A stretch of DNA of 8,948 nucleotides, taken from NCBI GenBank assembly GCA_947474415.1, contig CANJKD010000055.1, positions 1 to 8,948 on the forward strand, read 5' to 3'. Shown here piece by piece: positions 1 to 6,582 of this stretch; the stretch's first letter is position 1, and each line of letters starts with the position of its first letter. A program made the translations under genes and the position numbers. This stretch comes from Burkholderiales bacterium. GTDB lineage: Bacteria; Pseudomonadota; Gammaproteobacteria; Burkholderiales; Burkholderiaceae_C. The notes below the pieces were generated by a model. It searched no databases. It was not told where the DNA came from and saw only the letters and a list, made by a program, of their open reading frames with translations.

Positions 1-360
1 ATCTACCCGGTCGACCGTTTGCGCAATGTCGCGCCTGAACGGCTCAAACGCTACTGCCTGCGCGGCGAAGGCGAGTCCGAGGGTCAGGTGCAGATGCAGC
101 CCGCGCTGCGCAAGCATGTGCGCTTCGGCCAGCTCAATCTGTGCGAGCCGGTCGACGGCCTGGGCCCTTTCGACGTCATCTTCCTGCGCAATGTGCTGAT
201 CTATTTCGACGCCAAGACCAAGCAAGAAGTGGTCGACCGCGTGCTCACGCAGCTGCGCCCGGGCGGCCTGTTCTTCATCGGCATCGCCGAGGGTCGGGTG
301 CCCTGCAACACGCCGATCCAGGTGCTGGCACCGGGTGCCTTCCGCAAGGTCGCCGGGTGA
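1..360 (+). CDS. cheR: Chemotaxis protein methyltransferase CheR, C-terminal part (5' end outside window)
   Basis: CheR transfers methyl groups from S-adenosylmethionine to glutamates on the cytoplasmic part of chemoreceptors, for adaptation. Only the last 119 residues are visible; the family usually has about 270-290, so more than half lies to the left of the window. The reading frame is open from base 1. The late half of the SAM-methyltransferase fold is clear: FDVIFLRNVLIYFD followed by a helix and then LRPGGLFFIGIAE, matching the usual CheR pattern FDVIFCRNVLIYF...L.PGG.LF.G.SE. The usual Ser of that last motif is replaced here (GIAE). The TGA stop at 358-360 overlaps the GTG start of cheD by three bases, so the two genes are probably translationally coupled. 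Identification is from motif match and from the cheD and cheB neighbours. Confidence 0.93.
   Translation: MYPVDRLRNVAPERLKRYCLRGEGESEGQVQMQPALRKHVRFGQLNLCEPVDGLGPFDVIFLRNVLIYFDAKTKQEVVDRVLTQLRPGGLFFIGIAEGRVPCNTPIQVLAPGAFRKVAG
346..349 (+). promoter_or_regulatory. Ribosome binding site supporting the GTG start of cheD
   Basis: AAGG lies 7 bases before the GTG at 357-359, inside the end of cheR. It is the reason for choosing this start: the cheD frame is open much further upstream, but there it only reads through the cheR coding sequence. Confidence 0.5.
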
Positions 361-863
361 ACGCGTTCGCGTCTGGTGTTGCGGTCACGCCGGGCCCTGC
401 GGGCGCGGCCGCCGTGCGGGTCTTGCACCCCGGCGATGTCGCGCTGGCCGAGCGCGGCGAGCGCCTCGAGACGCTGCTCGGTTCGTGCGTGGCGATCGTC
501 CTCACCGATCCGCGGCGCACGCTGGGCGCGATGTGCCACATCGTGCACAGCAAGCCGCCCACCTCGGCGGCCAAGGCCAGCACGGCCTACGCCGATGCGG
601 CGCTCGACCGCATGTACGCACTGCTGCGTGGGCGCGGCATCGAGCCCACGCTGTGCGATGCCTACGTCTACGGCGGCGGCAACATGTTCCCGGCGCTGTT
701 CGCCGAAGGGCATGTCGGGGACGACAACGCGCAGTGGGCCCTCGAAGCGCTGGCGCACGACGGTGTGCCGGTGCTGTTTCACGATCTCGGCGGCAACGCC
801 TACCGCCGACTGAGCTGGGCCGTCGGGCCCGACATGCCGCAGGTGACTGCGGTCGCGGTCTGA
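357..863 (+). CDS. cheD: Chemoreceptor glutamine deamidase CheD
   Basis: CheD hydrolyses specific receptor glutamine side chains to glutamate, creating methylation sites; in some bacteria it also works with CheC. The predicted protein has 168 residues, in the normal CheD range. The catalytic Cys is C44 in TLLGSCVAIVL and the catalytic His is H61 in GAMCHIVH. The 17-residue spacing equals that known for Thermotoga CheD (C27/H44), and T39 probably supplies the third catalytic residue. Later family signatures are present: YGGGNMFP near residues 104-111, a GDDN segment, and the closing DLGGNAYRR motif. The first 18 or so residues are Ala/Gly/Pro rich and look non-conserved. The GTG start overlaps the cheR stop (GTGA), and cheB follows 20 bases after the stop, so the order is cheR-cheD-cheB in one operon. 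The start codon is inferred; the function is secure. Confidence 0.93.
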   Translation: MNAFASGVAVTPGPAGAAAVRVLHPGDVALAERGERLETLLGSCVAIVLTDPRRTLGAMCHIVHSKPPTSAAKASTAYADAALDRMYALLRGRGIEPTLCDAYVYGGGNMFPALFAEGHVGDDNAQWALEALAHDGVPVLFHDLGGNAYRRLSWAVGPDMPQVTAVAV

Positions 864-871
864 GCGCTTGC

Positions 872-878
872 AAAGGAG
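872..878 (+). promoter_or_regulatory. Strong ribosome binding site of cheB
   Basis: AAAGGAG lies 5 bases before the ATG at 884. This near-perfect Shine-Dalgarno sequence fixes the cheB start, although the frame stays open far upstream through cheD. Confidence 0.75.
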
Positions 879-883
879 CCATC

Positions 884-1939
884 ATGGCCATCAAGGTGTA
901 TGTGGTTGACGACTCGGCCGTGGTGCGGCAAACGCTGATGCACCTGCTGCAGGGCGACCCCGAGATCGAGCTGATGGGCAGTGCGCCCAACCCGCTGATC
1001 GCCGGCCCGGTGATCCGCAAGACCCGGCCCGATGTGCTGCTGCTCGACATCGAGATGCCGGGCATGGACGGGCTGACCTTCCTGCGCCAGATCATGGCCG
1101 AGGTGCCGATCCCCACCGTGATCTGCTCGACCCTGACCGAGAAAGGCAGCACGATGGCGCTCGACGCGCTGGCAGCCGGCGCCGTGGCGGTGGTGGCCAA
1201 GCCGAGGCTGGGGCTCAAGCAGTTCCTCGAGGACTCGCGGCGCGAACTGCTGCAGACGCTGAAGACCGCGGCACGATCGCGGCCGCGCGCTGCGTCGGCG
1301 CCTGCGGCGAGCGCGCGCGCCGTGGCACCGGCGCGTGCGCCCGCCGCAGGCCTGCATGCGCTGTCGATGAACAAGCCGGTGGTGCTGGGCAGTTCCACCG
1401 GCGGCACGCAGGCCATTGAATCGGTGCTGCTGGCGCTGCCCGGCGACAGCCCGGGCATTGCCATCGTGCAGCACATGCCCGAAAAATTCACCGCCATGTA
1501 CGCGCAGCGGCTCGACGGTGTCTGCGCCATGAATGTGCGCGAAGCGCGCGACGGCGACCGGCTGGAGCGCGGTGTGGTGTTGATCGCGCCGGGCGGGCGC
1601 CACATGCAGTTGCGCAAGGCCGGTGGCCAGTACTTCGCGGTGGTGGTTGATGGCCCGCCGGTGAACCGCCACAAGCCTTCGGTCGATGTGCTGTTCCGCT
1701 CGGCTGCCGAATGCGCTGGCCGCGATGCGTTGGCCATCATCCTGACCGGCATGGGCGACGACGGCGCCCGCGGCATGAAAGCGCTGCACGACCGCGGTGC
1801 GCGCACGATCGCGCAGAACGAGGAAACCTGCGTCGTCTTCGGCATGCCGAGGGAAGCGATCGCGCTTGGTGGCATCGACGAAGTGATGCCGATCCAGCAC
1901 GTGGCCCGCGCCATCTCGGCGTTCGACGCGCGGGGGTGA
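884..1939 (+). CDS. cheB: Chemotaxis response regulator protein-glutamate methylesterase/glutamine deamidase CheB
   Basis: CheB removes methyl groups from chemoreceptors, and can deamidate receptor glutamines, after phosphorylation by CheA. The 351-residue protein has the full two-domain layout. The receiver domain (about 3-125) has acidic residues D9 and D10, the phospho-acceptor D55 in LLLDIEMPGMDG, S82/T83 and the KP motif at K106-P107. A flexible Ala/Arg/Pro-rich linker spans about 128-160. The methylesterase domain (about 163-350) has catalytic S171 in GSSTGGT, H197 in QHMP and D293 in TGMGDDGA. All catalytic residues are present, so the enzyme should be active. It is the last gene of the cheR-cheD-cheB run: the next gene is convergent and a large hairpin lies downstream. 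Confidence 0.97.
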   Translation: MAIKVYVVDDSAVVRQTLMHLLQGDPEIELMGSAPNPLIAGPVIRKTRPDVLLLDIEMPGMDGLTFLRQIMAEVPIPTVICSTLTEKGSTMALDALAAGAVAVVAKPRLGLKQFLEDSRRELLQTLKTAARSRPRAASAPAASARAVAPARAPAAGLHALSMNKPVVLGSSTGGTQAIESVLLALPGDSPGIAIVQHMPEKFTAMYAQRLDGVCAMNVREARDGDRLERGVVLIAPGGRHMQLRKAGGQYFAVVVDGPPVNRHKPSVDVLFRSAAECAGRDALAIILTGMGDDGARGMKALHDRGARTIAQNEETCVVFGMPREAIALGGIDEVMPIQHVARAISAFDARG

Positions 1940-2006
1940 CCGGGGGCGCAGGCCGCCCGGGTGTTGGCCTTCGCTTTGGCGGGAACGCTGCGACGGGGTG
2001 CGGTGT

Positions 2007-2045
2007 TCCGCTCCTGCCCAGGGCTCTGCCCTGGGCAGGAGCGGA
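2007..2045. terminator. Long inverted repeat between convergent genes, candidate bidirectional terminator
   Basis: Arms of 18 bases (2007-2024 and 2028-2045) pair perfectly around a 3-base TCT loop; each arm includes CTCCTGCCCAGGGC or its complement. The hairpin lies 67 bases after cheB and 58 bases beyond the end of the convergent acetyltransferase gene, the expected place for a terminator serving both. Neither side has a T-tract, so it is not a textbook rho-independent terminator. It could instead block 3' exonucleases, or be a copy of a dispersed palindromic repeat. Apart from this, 1940-2103 shows no gene. Confidence 0.6.
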
Positions 2046-2103
2046 GCCGTTCACCTGACGGCCTCGGCTCGCACAAGACCCAGCAGGGAGACAAAGGCTC
2101 CAA

Positions 2104-2736
2104 TCAGTTCGGCGCAGCCCACTCCTCGGGCGCGAGAAAGCTCTTGTTCAGCAGCGCCACCAGCCGGTGCATGCGCCACGCGCCGTCGATGAACAGGTAG
2201 TCGGGCGCCAGGCCTTCGTCGTCGAAGCCGATGCGCTTCAGCACCTCGGCGCTGCGCCAGTTTTCGGGCCGGAAAGCGGCCTGGATGCGGTGCAGGTTCA
2301 CCCGGGGAGAGAACATCTCGACGATCGCGCTGCGCAAGGCTTCGGTCATCAGCGCCTGGCCTTCGAGCGCCTGGTCGAGCGCGTAGCCGAGGTTGCAACT
2401 CTGGAACGGGCCGCGCACGATGTTCGAGAAATTGACCGTGCCGACCACCCGACTCGTGTCACCGATGGGCTGCAGCAGGTAGCGGTAGCCGGTGCCGGCC
2501 CGGAACGCGGCGGCGGCGTCACGCAGGCGCCGTGCCTGCACGGCTTCGGTGTAGAAATCGGCTGTCGTGGGTGGGTCCCAGGGGGCGAGGTGGGCGCGGT
2601 TGCGATCATGGAAATCGGTCAACGCCGCAGCCAGTGGCTCGTCGGCCGCCACTAGCCGCAGCCGCGCCGTCAGCAGCAGCGGGGCGGCGCTGATGGCGGT
2701 GGCTGCGCTGGTGGAGGATGACGGCGTGCTGTCCAT
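2104..2736 (-). CDS. GNAT-family N-acetyltransferase, RimJ/RimL type
   Basis: This is a predicted acetyl-CoA-dependent acetyltransferase of the GNAT fold, closest in style to RimJ, the N-terminal acetyltransferase of ribosomal protein S5. The ATG start at 2736 gives 210 residues, against about 194 for E. coli RimJ. Visible motifs are LLTARLRLVAADEP at 21-34, RAHLAPWDP near 47-55, the acetyl-CoA loop region GYALDQALEGQALMTEAL at 117-134, and the C-terminal block NLHRIQAAFRPEN...VLKRIGF...DYLFIDGAWRMH at about 147-190, very like the DYLLIDGQWRDH block of RimJ. The first 18 residues are Ser/Ala/Thr rich and probably disordered. A TTG at 2748 overlaps the upstream gene's TGA (TTGA) and would add four residues by coupled initiation; neither start has a strong Shine-Dalgarno. 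The gene lies directly behind the dioxygenase and is probably co-transcribed. The real substrate (S5, another protein or a small molecule) cannot be read from the sequence. Confidence 0.85.
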   Translation of the reverse strand: MDSTPSSSTSAATAISAAPLLLTARLRLVAADEPLAAALTDFHDRNRAHLAPWDPPTTADFYTEAVQARRLRDAAAAFRAGTGYRYLLQPIGDTSRVVGTVNFSNIVRGPFQSCNLGYALDQALEGQALMTEALRSAIVEMFSPRVNLHRIQAAFRPENWRSAEVLKRIGFDDEGLAPDYLFIDGAWRMHRLVALLNKSFLAPEEWAAPN

Positions 2737-2744
2737 CGGGGATG

Positions 2745-3635
2745 TCAATGCGGCGCTTCGGCGCTTGTCATCGCTGCAGTCGATTCAAGCTGGCGTGCCA
2801 GCGCGGGTGCTTGCGGCCCGAACGCATAGGCGTCCATGCCCAGACTGCCCAGCGTCACGCTGTCGTGCAGCCGCAGCGGCGCGTGGGCGCGGCCGCCCGC
2901 ACCAGCGGCCACGTACCAGGGCAGCAGGTGTTCATCGGTCGGGTGCATGTCGATGCCGTGCGGGGCCTGCTTGCGGTAGTCGAACAGCGCGTCCCAGTCG
3001 AGGGCGGCACTGCGCGCGCGCAGCCACTTGCGGAAGGCCGCGCTCTCGGGTATTTCGGGCTGGTTGGGCAGATTCGGGTCAGCGCGCAACCCGCCGGCCA
3101 GCGCGCGCCGCAGGTTGTGCGTGATGCTGCCGGTGCCCAGCACCAGCACGCCGCGTGCGGCCAATGGCGCCAGCGCAGCACCGAGCGCGAACTGCTCGGC
3201 GGGGCTCTGGCTGGGCACGAAGGCGAGCGGCAACACGGGGATGTCGGCGTTCGGGTAGAGGTAGCGCAAGGCAGTCCAGATGCCGTGGTCGAGCCCGCCG
3301 TCAGAGACCGTGTGCACGCCGATCTGCGACCGCGCCAGCAGCTGCGCAACCTCCAGCGCCAGTTCAGGCGCGCCGGCTGCGTCGTAACGCAGGGTGAAGA
3401 GCTTGGGGTCGAAGCCACCGAAGTCGTAGACCGCTTCGTGGCGCTTCGCGGCGAGCAGCACCGGCGCACGGGCAGCGGTGTGGGCCGAGACTGCGAGGAT
3501 GGCCTTCGGGCGGCCGAATGCGGCGTCTATTGCAGGGCCGAGCCGGCCCATGAACGCGCCAGCCGCGCCGGGTTCGAGCGCGATCATCGGTGAGCCGTGA
3601 GAGACGAAGACGGGCGACAGGGCAGAGGTGTTCAT
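2745..3635 (-). CDS. DODA-type extradiol aromatic ring-opening dioxygenase (LigB superfamily, YgiD-like)
   Basis: Family members cleave catechol-type rings next to the diol using a non-haem metal; E. coli YgiD cleaves L-DOPA in vitro, and plant relatives make betalamic acid. The 296-residue protein (YgiD has about 270) shows the family histidines: H13 in FVSHGSP, H52 in VSAHT, H117 in GLDHGIW, H173 in GTGSITHN, and H231/H236 in HPTDEHLLPW. From family knowledge, H13, H52 and one later His bind the metal and H117 is near the active site; the exact assignment is inference. The usual SAHW motif reads SAHT here. ATG 3635 is chosen because homology starts immediately after it (PVFVSHGSP); the frame is open back to 3857, but that part is the complement of the permease start and its repeats. 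The RimJ-like acetyltransferase follows with a four-base overlap or a small gap. The physiological substrate is unknown. Confidence 0.9.
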   Translation of the reverse strand: MNTSALSPVFVSHGSPMIALEPGAAGAFMGRLGPAIDAAFGRPKAILAVSAHTAARAPVLLAAKRHEAVYDFGGFDPKLFTLRYDAAGAPELALEVAQLLARSQIGVHTVSDGGLDHGIWTALRYLYPNADIPVLPLAFVPSQSPAEQFALGAALAPLAARGVLVLGTGSITHNLRRALAGGLRADPNLPNQPEIPESAAFRKWLRARSAALDWDALFDYRKQAPHGIDMHPTDEHLLPWYVAAGAGGRAHAPLRLHDSVTLGSLGMDAYAFGPQAPALARQLESTAAMTSAEAPH

Positions 3636-3748
3636 CGTTTCATTAAAGCACCGCAACGGCAGCACGGTATTCGAGCCGCTTGCACACAGCATTCGCGGCA
3701 AAGCCCCGGCGCCGGCCGCTGGCCGCCCAAGTCGTGTAAGGTCCGCGC
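3636..3748. promoter_or_regulatory. Divergent intergenic region, expected to hold both promoters
   Basis: These 113 bases separate the start of the dioxygenase unit (-) from the start of the permease gene (+), so promoters for both probably lie here. I see no convincing -35/-10 pair on either strand and no clear operator palindrome. The call rests on gene orientation only. Confidence 0.4.
3738..3741 (+). promoter_or_regulatory. Ribosome binding site supporting the ATG 3749 start of the permease
   Basis: AAGG lies 7 bases before ATG 3749. This supports translation of the proline-rich N-terminal extension. The later in-frame ATGs at 3773 and 3851 have no purine-rich Shine-Dalgarno at a suitable distance. 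Confidence 0.45.
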
Positions 3749-6478
3749 ATGACCGATCCCCTGAGCAAGCCCATGCCCCCGGGTCCGGGGGCGTTGCCCG
3801 GCAGGCCCCCGGTTCCGGGGGCGTTGCCCGGCAGGCCCCCGGTTCCGGGAATGCCACCCGTCACCCCCCCGATTCCTGCGTTGTCAACGGCCACCGGCGC
3901 TTCGGTCTGGGCGCTTGCCTGGCGCCAGCTGTCGCGCGACTTCCGCGCCGGTGAACTGCGCCTGCTGGTGGTGGCCGTGATGCTCGCGGTGGCGGCGCTC
4001 GCGGCGGTCGGCTTCTTCGCCGACCGCATCAACGGCGGCCTCGCGCGCGATGCCCGGCAGATGCTCGGCGGCGACGCGATCATCTCCAGCGACCAGCCCG
4101 CGCCCGGCACTTTCGAAGCCAAGGCGCGCGCGCTCGGCCTCGTCACCGCGAGCACAGCCGCGTTTCCGAGCATGGGGCGCGCCACCGAAGCGCAGGGTGG
4201 TGCCTCGCGGCTCGTCAGCGTGAAGGCGGTGAGCGATGGCTACCCGCTGCGCGGCCGGGTCACCGTGGGTGGTGCGCCGGGCGCGCCCGATGCGCCGCGC
4301 GCCGGCGGGCCGGAGCGCGGTACGGTGTGGGTCGACCCGGCGCTGCTCGCCGCGCTGGTGCTGAAGCTGGGCGACACGCTGCTGCTCGGCGACGCCAGCT
4401 TCGCGATCGCGCAGACCATCGTCATCGAACCCGACCGCGGCACCGGCTTTGCGAGCTTCGCGCCGCGTGTGATGCTGAACCAGGCCGACCTGCCCGCCAC
4501 CGGCCTGGTCCAGCCTGCAAGCCGCGTGACCTACCGGCTCGCCGTGGCCGCGACGGACGCAGGCGCAGGCGCGGGCGAGCAGCCGGTGCGCGACTTCATC
4601 GGCTGGGCCGAGGCGCAGGTCAAGCGCACCGAGTTGCGCGGCCTGCGCATCGAGTCGCTCGCCACCGGCCGGCCCGAGATGCGCCAGACGCTGGACCGGG
4701 CCGCCAAGTTCCTCAACCTCGTCGCGCTGTTGTCAGCCCTGCTCGCAGCCGTGGCGGTGGGCATTGCCTCGCGCGACTTCGCAAGCCGCCACCTCGACGA
4801 CTGCGCGATGCTGCGCGTGCTCGGCCTGCCGCAGCGCACGATTGCGGCGCAGTACGGCATCGAGTTCTGCGCCATCGGCCTGATCGCCAGCGCGGCCGGC
4901 GTGCTGCTCGGCTTCGCGGTGCATTACGTGTTCGTGCTGCTGCTGGCCGGCATCGTCGAGTCGGCCTTGCCCGTGCCTACGCTGTGGCCGGCGCTGTTCG
5001 GCCTCGGCGTGGGCTTCACGCTGCTGGTCGGCTTCGGCCTGCCGCCGGTGCTGCAGCTTTCGCAAGTGCCACCGCTGCGCGTGATCCGGCGCGACATGGG
5101 CGCGCTGAAGCCGGCGTCCATCGCCGTGCTCGCGGCCGGCGCGCTGGGCTTCGCGGCGCTGTTGCTGGCGGTGTCGAGCGACATCAAGCTCGGCCTCATC
5201 GCGGTCGGTGGTTTTGCGGCGGCCATTGCTGTGTTCGCGCTGCTCGCGTGGCTTGCGGTGATGGCGCTCAAGCGCGCCGTGCCCGAGATCGGCACGCCGC
5301 GCTGGTGGACTCTGGGGGCCAGCGCGCCGCGCTGGCTGGTGCTGGCCACGCGCCAGATCGCGGCACGGCCGGCCTTTGCGGTGCTGCAGGTGTCGGCGCT
5401 GAGCGTCGGCCTGCTGGCGCTGGTGCTGCTCGTGCTGCTGCGCACCGACCTGATCGACAGTTGGCGTCAGGCCACGCCGAAAGACGCCCCGAACCGCTTT
5501 GTCATCAACGTGCAGCCCGAGCAGGGCGACGCGTTTCGCGAACGCCTGAAGCTGGCCGGCGTGGCGCGCTACGACTGGTTCCCGATGATCCGCGGCCGGC
5601 TCGTCGCCATCAATGGCCGCACCACCAAGCCCGACGACTACCCGGACGAGCGTGCCCGCCGCCTGCTCGACCGCGAGTTCAACCTCAGCCACGACGCCGA
5701 CCTGCCGCCGTACAACCTGCTCAGCGCCGGCCGCTGGGTGCGCGACGAGCCGAACGCGGTGAGCGTGGAAGAAGGCCTGGCGCAAACACTCGGCCTGAAG
5801 CTCGGCGACGCCTTGCGCTTCGACGTCGGCGGCACGGTCGCGGAGGGCCGCATCACCAGCCTGCGCAAGGTCGACTGGAGCTCGATGCGTGTCAACTTCT
5901 TCGTGATGTTCCCGGTGGCCGCGATGCCCGACGTGCCGTTGAGCTACATCGCGGCCTACCGCGCGCCGGAAGGGCCGAAGGGCGGGGCGGCGTTCGACAA
6001 CGCGCTGGCGCGCGATTTTCCGAACATCACCAACATCGACGTGTCGGCGTCCATCGCGCAGATTCAGCGCGTGCTCGACCAGGTGGTGCGTGCGGTCGAG
6101 TTCCTGTTCGGCTTCACGCTCGCGGCCGGGCTGGTGGTGCTGTTCGCGGCCATCACCGCCACGCGCGAGGCGCGCTCGCGCGAATTCGCGGTGATGCGTG
6201 CGCTCGGTGCCAGCGGCAAGCTGCTGGCGCAGGTGCAGCGTGCCGAATTGCTGGGCGTGGGCGCGCTGGCCGGCGTGCTGGCCTCGCTGGCGGCCATGGC
6301 GGTGGGCTGGGCGCTGGCGCGCTATGTGTTTGAATTCAGCTGGAACGCGTCACCCTGGGTGCCGCTGGCCGGTGGTGCGGCCGGTGCCTTGCTGGCGCTG
6401 GCGGCGGGCTGGTGGGGCTTGCGCGAGGTGCTGCGGCGGCCCGTGGTGCAGACCTTGCGGCAAGCCGCCGACGTGTGA
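3749..6478 (+). CDS. FtsX-like ABC transporter permease, YbbP family
   Basis: This is an inner-membrane permease of the FtsX/MacB-type ABC superfamily. In E. coli, YbbP works with the ATPase YbbA beside the lysophospholipase/thioesterase TesA, and the family is thought to act on envelope lipids or hydrophobic compounds rather than as a simple importer. The protein has 909 residues, against about 800 for E. coli YbbP. Ten hydrophobic segments fit the family topology: about 71-90, 322-341, 372-403, 412-434, 457-476, 482-507, 544-565, 785-805, 834-860 and 868-889. Large extracytoplasmic domains lie at about 91-320 and 566-784. Family-like segments include LGGDAIISS (106-114), VDWSSMRVNFF (708-718) and SREFAVMRALGAS (810-822). 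Residues 1-45 are a proline-rich extension encoded by a tandem repeat; homology-like sequence begins near SVWALAWRQLSRDFRAGELR (52-71). No ATPase or tesA-like gene is adjacent, so the partner must be encoded elsewhere. A hairpin follows the stop by 7 bases. Confidence 0.9.
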   Translation: MTDPLSKPMPPGPGALPGRPPVPGALPGRPPVPGMPPVTPPIPALSTATGASVWALAWRQLSRDFRAGELRLLVVAVMLAVAALAAVGFFADRINGGLARDARQMLGGDAIISSDQPAPGTFEAKARALGLVTASTAAFPSMGRATEAQGGASRLVSVKAVSDGYPLRGRVTVGGAPGAPDAPRAGGPERGTVWVDPALLAALVLKLGDTLLLGDASFAIAQTIVIEPDRGTGFASFAPRVMLNQADLPATGLVQPASRVTYRLAVAATDAGAGAGEQPVRDFIGWAEAQVKRTELRGLRIESLATGRPEMRQTLDRAAKFLNLVALLSALLAAVAVGIASRDFASRHLDDCAMLRVLGLPQRTIAAQYGIEFCAIGLIASAAGVLLGFAVHYVFVLLLAGIVESALPVPTLWPALFGLGVGFTLLVGFGLPPVLQLSQVPPLRVIRRDMGALKPASIAVLAAGALGFAALLLAVSSDIKLGLIAVGGFAAAIAVFALLAWLAVMALKRAVPEIGTPRWWTLGASAPRWLVLATRQIAARPAFAVLQVSALSVGLLALVLLVLLRTDLIDSWRQATPKDAPNRFVINVQPEQGDAFRERLKLAGVARYDWFPMIRGRLVAINGRTTKPDDYPDERARRLLDREFNLSHDADLPPYNLLSAGRWVRDEPNAVSVEEGLAQTLGLKLGDALRFDVGGTVAEGRITSLRKVDWSSMRVNFFVMFPVAAMPDVPLSYIAAYRAPEGPKGGAAFDNALARDFPNITNIDVSASIAQIQRVLDQVVRAVEFLFGFTLAAGLVVLFAAITATREARSREFAVMRALGASGKLLAQVQRAELLGVGALAGVLASLAAMAVGWALARYVFEFSWNASPWVPLAGGAAGALLALAAGWWGLREVLRRPVVQTLRQAADV
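3781..3870 (+). repeat. 30-bp tandem repeat inside the 5' end of the permease gene
   Basis: Two units, 3781-3810 and 3811-3840, differ at one base (3783 G, 3813 T). A third, degenerate unit (3841-3870) keeps the first nine bases and the proline pattern. The period of 30 bases equals 10 codons, so gain or loss of a unit keeps the frame. The protein reads PGALPGRPPV twice and then PGMPPVTPPI (residues 13-42). Each full unit can form a 7-bp stem (CCGGGGG with CCCCCGG, e.g. 3785-3791 with 3806-3812), which could fold near the start of the mRNA. Confidence 0.9.
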
Positions 6479-6485
6479 AATTGCT

Positions 6486-6517
6486 GCCCTCGTCCGGCGG
6501 GTACGCCGGACGAGGGC
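6486..6517 (+). terminator. Perfect 14-bp hairpin after the permease gene
   Basis: Arms 6486-6499 and 6504-6517 (GCCCTCGTCCGGCG and its complement) pair perfectly around a GGTA loop. It begins 7 bases after the permease TGA (6476-6478). No T-tract follows, so it may be a rho-assisted terminator, an attenuator or an mRNA-stabilising element. Its position suggests that it partly separates the permease from the DUF1330 gene. The rest of 6479-6582 shows only the ribosome binding site of the next gene. Confidence 0.55.
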
Positions 6518-6569
6518 CCAGGGCGGCCCGGCGCTCGGACGGCCAAGCCCGGCAACCCAAACAATCACC

Positions 6570-6574
6570 AGGAG
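6570..6574 (+). promoter_or_regulatory. Ribosome binding site of the DUF1330 gene
   Basis: AGGAG lies 8 bases before ATG 6583. It fixes the start, although the frame is open upstream into the permease gene. Confidence 0.7.
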
Positions 6575-6582
6575 ACCTGACG

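Noticed and set aside
141..356. Upstream extension of the cheD frame
   Set aside because: It reads through cheR in another frame; the GTG at 357 has a ribosome binding site and the classic stop-start overlap.
800..1900. 366-codon minus-strand frame opposite cheB
   Set aside because: Its His/Arg/Gln-rich translation is typical of the complement of a GC-rich gene, and cheB is complete with all catalytic residues.
502..2103. Long open frame on the minus strand across cheD and cheB
   Set aside because: It is the complement of two confidently identified genes, its translation shows no family motifs and is rich in Arg/Ser/Pro as expected from GC-rich antisense frames.
3636..3748. Sigma-70-like promoter boxes, e.g. 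TTGCAC at 3680-3685 (+) or TTTAAT on the minus strand near 3643
   Set aside because: Neither has a partner box at proper spacing, so I do not call a specific promoter.
3636..3857. N-terminal extension of the dioxygenase back to 3857
   Set aside because: The extension reads the complement of the permease start and its repeats, while family homology begins right after ATG 3635.
3781..3870. CRISPR-like array
   Set aside because: The repeats are directly adjacent with no spacers, only two to three units, and they lie in frame inside a coding sequence.
3643..4185. Minus-strand frame with repeated PGTGGLPGNA-like sequence
   Set aside because: The repetition only mirrors the tandem repeat of the permease gene on the other strand.
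4327..6333. 668-codon plus-strand frame inside the permease gene
   Set aside because: It is Arg/Ala/Gly-rich low-complexity translation in an alternate frame of a clear ten-helix membrane protein.
1940..6582. Recent horizontal island between the two che units
   Set aside because: There is no integrase, transposase, tRNA or flanking direct repeat, and composition matches the flanking genes.
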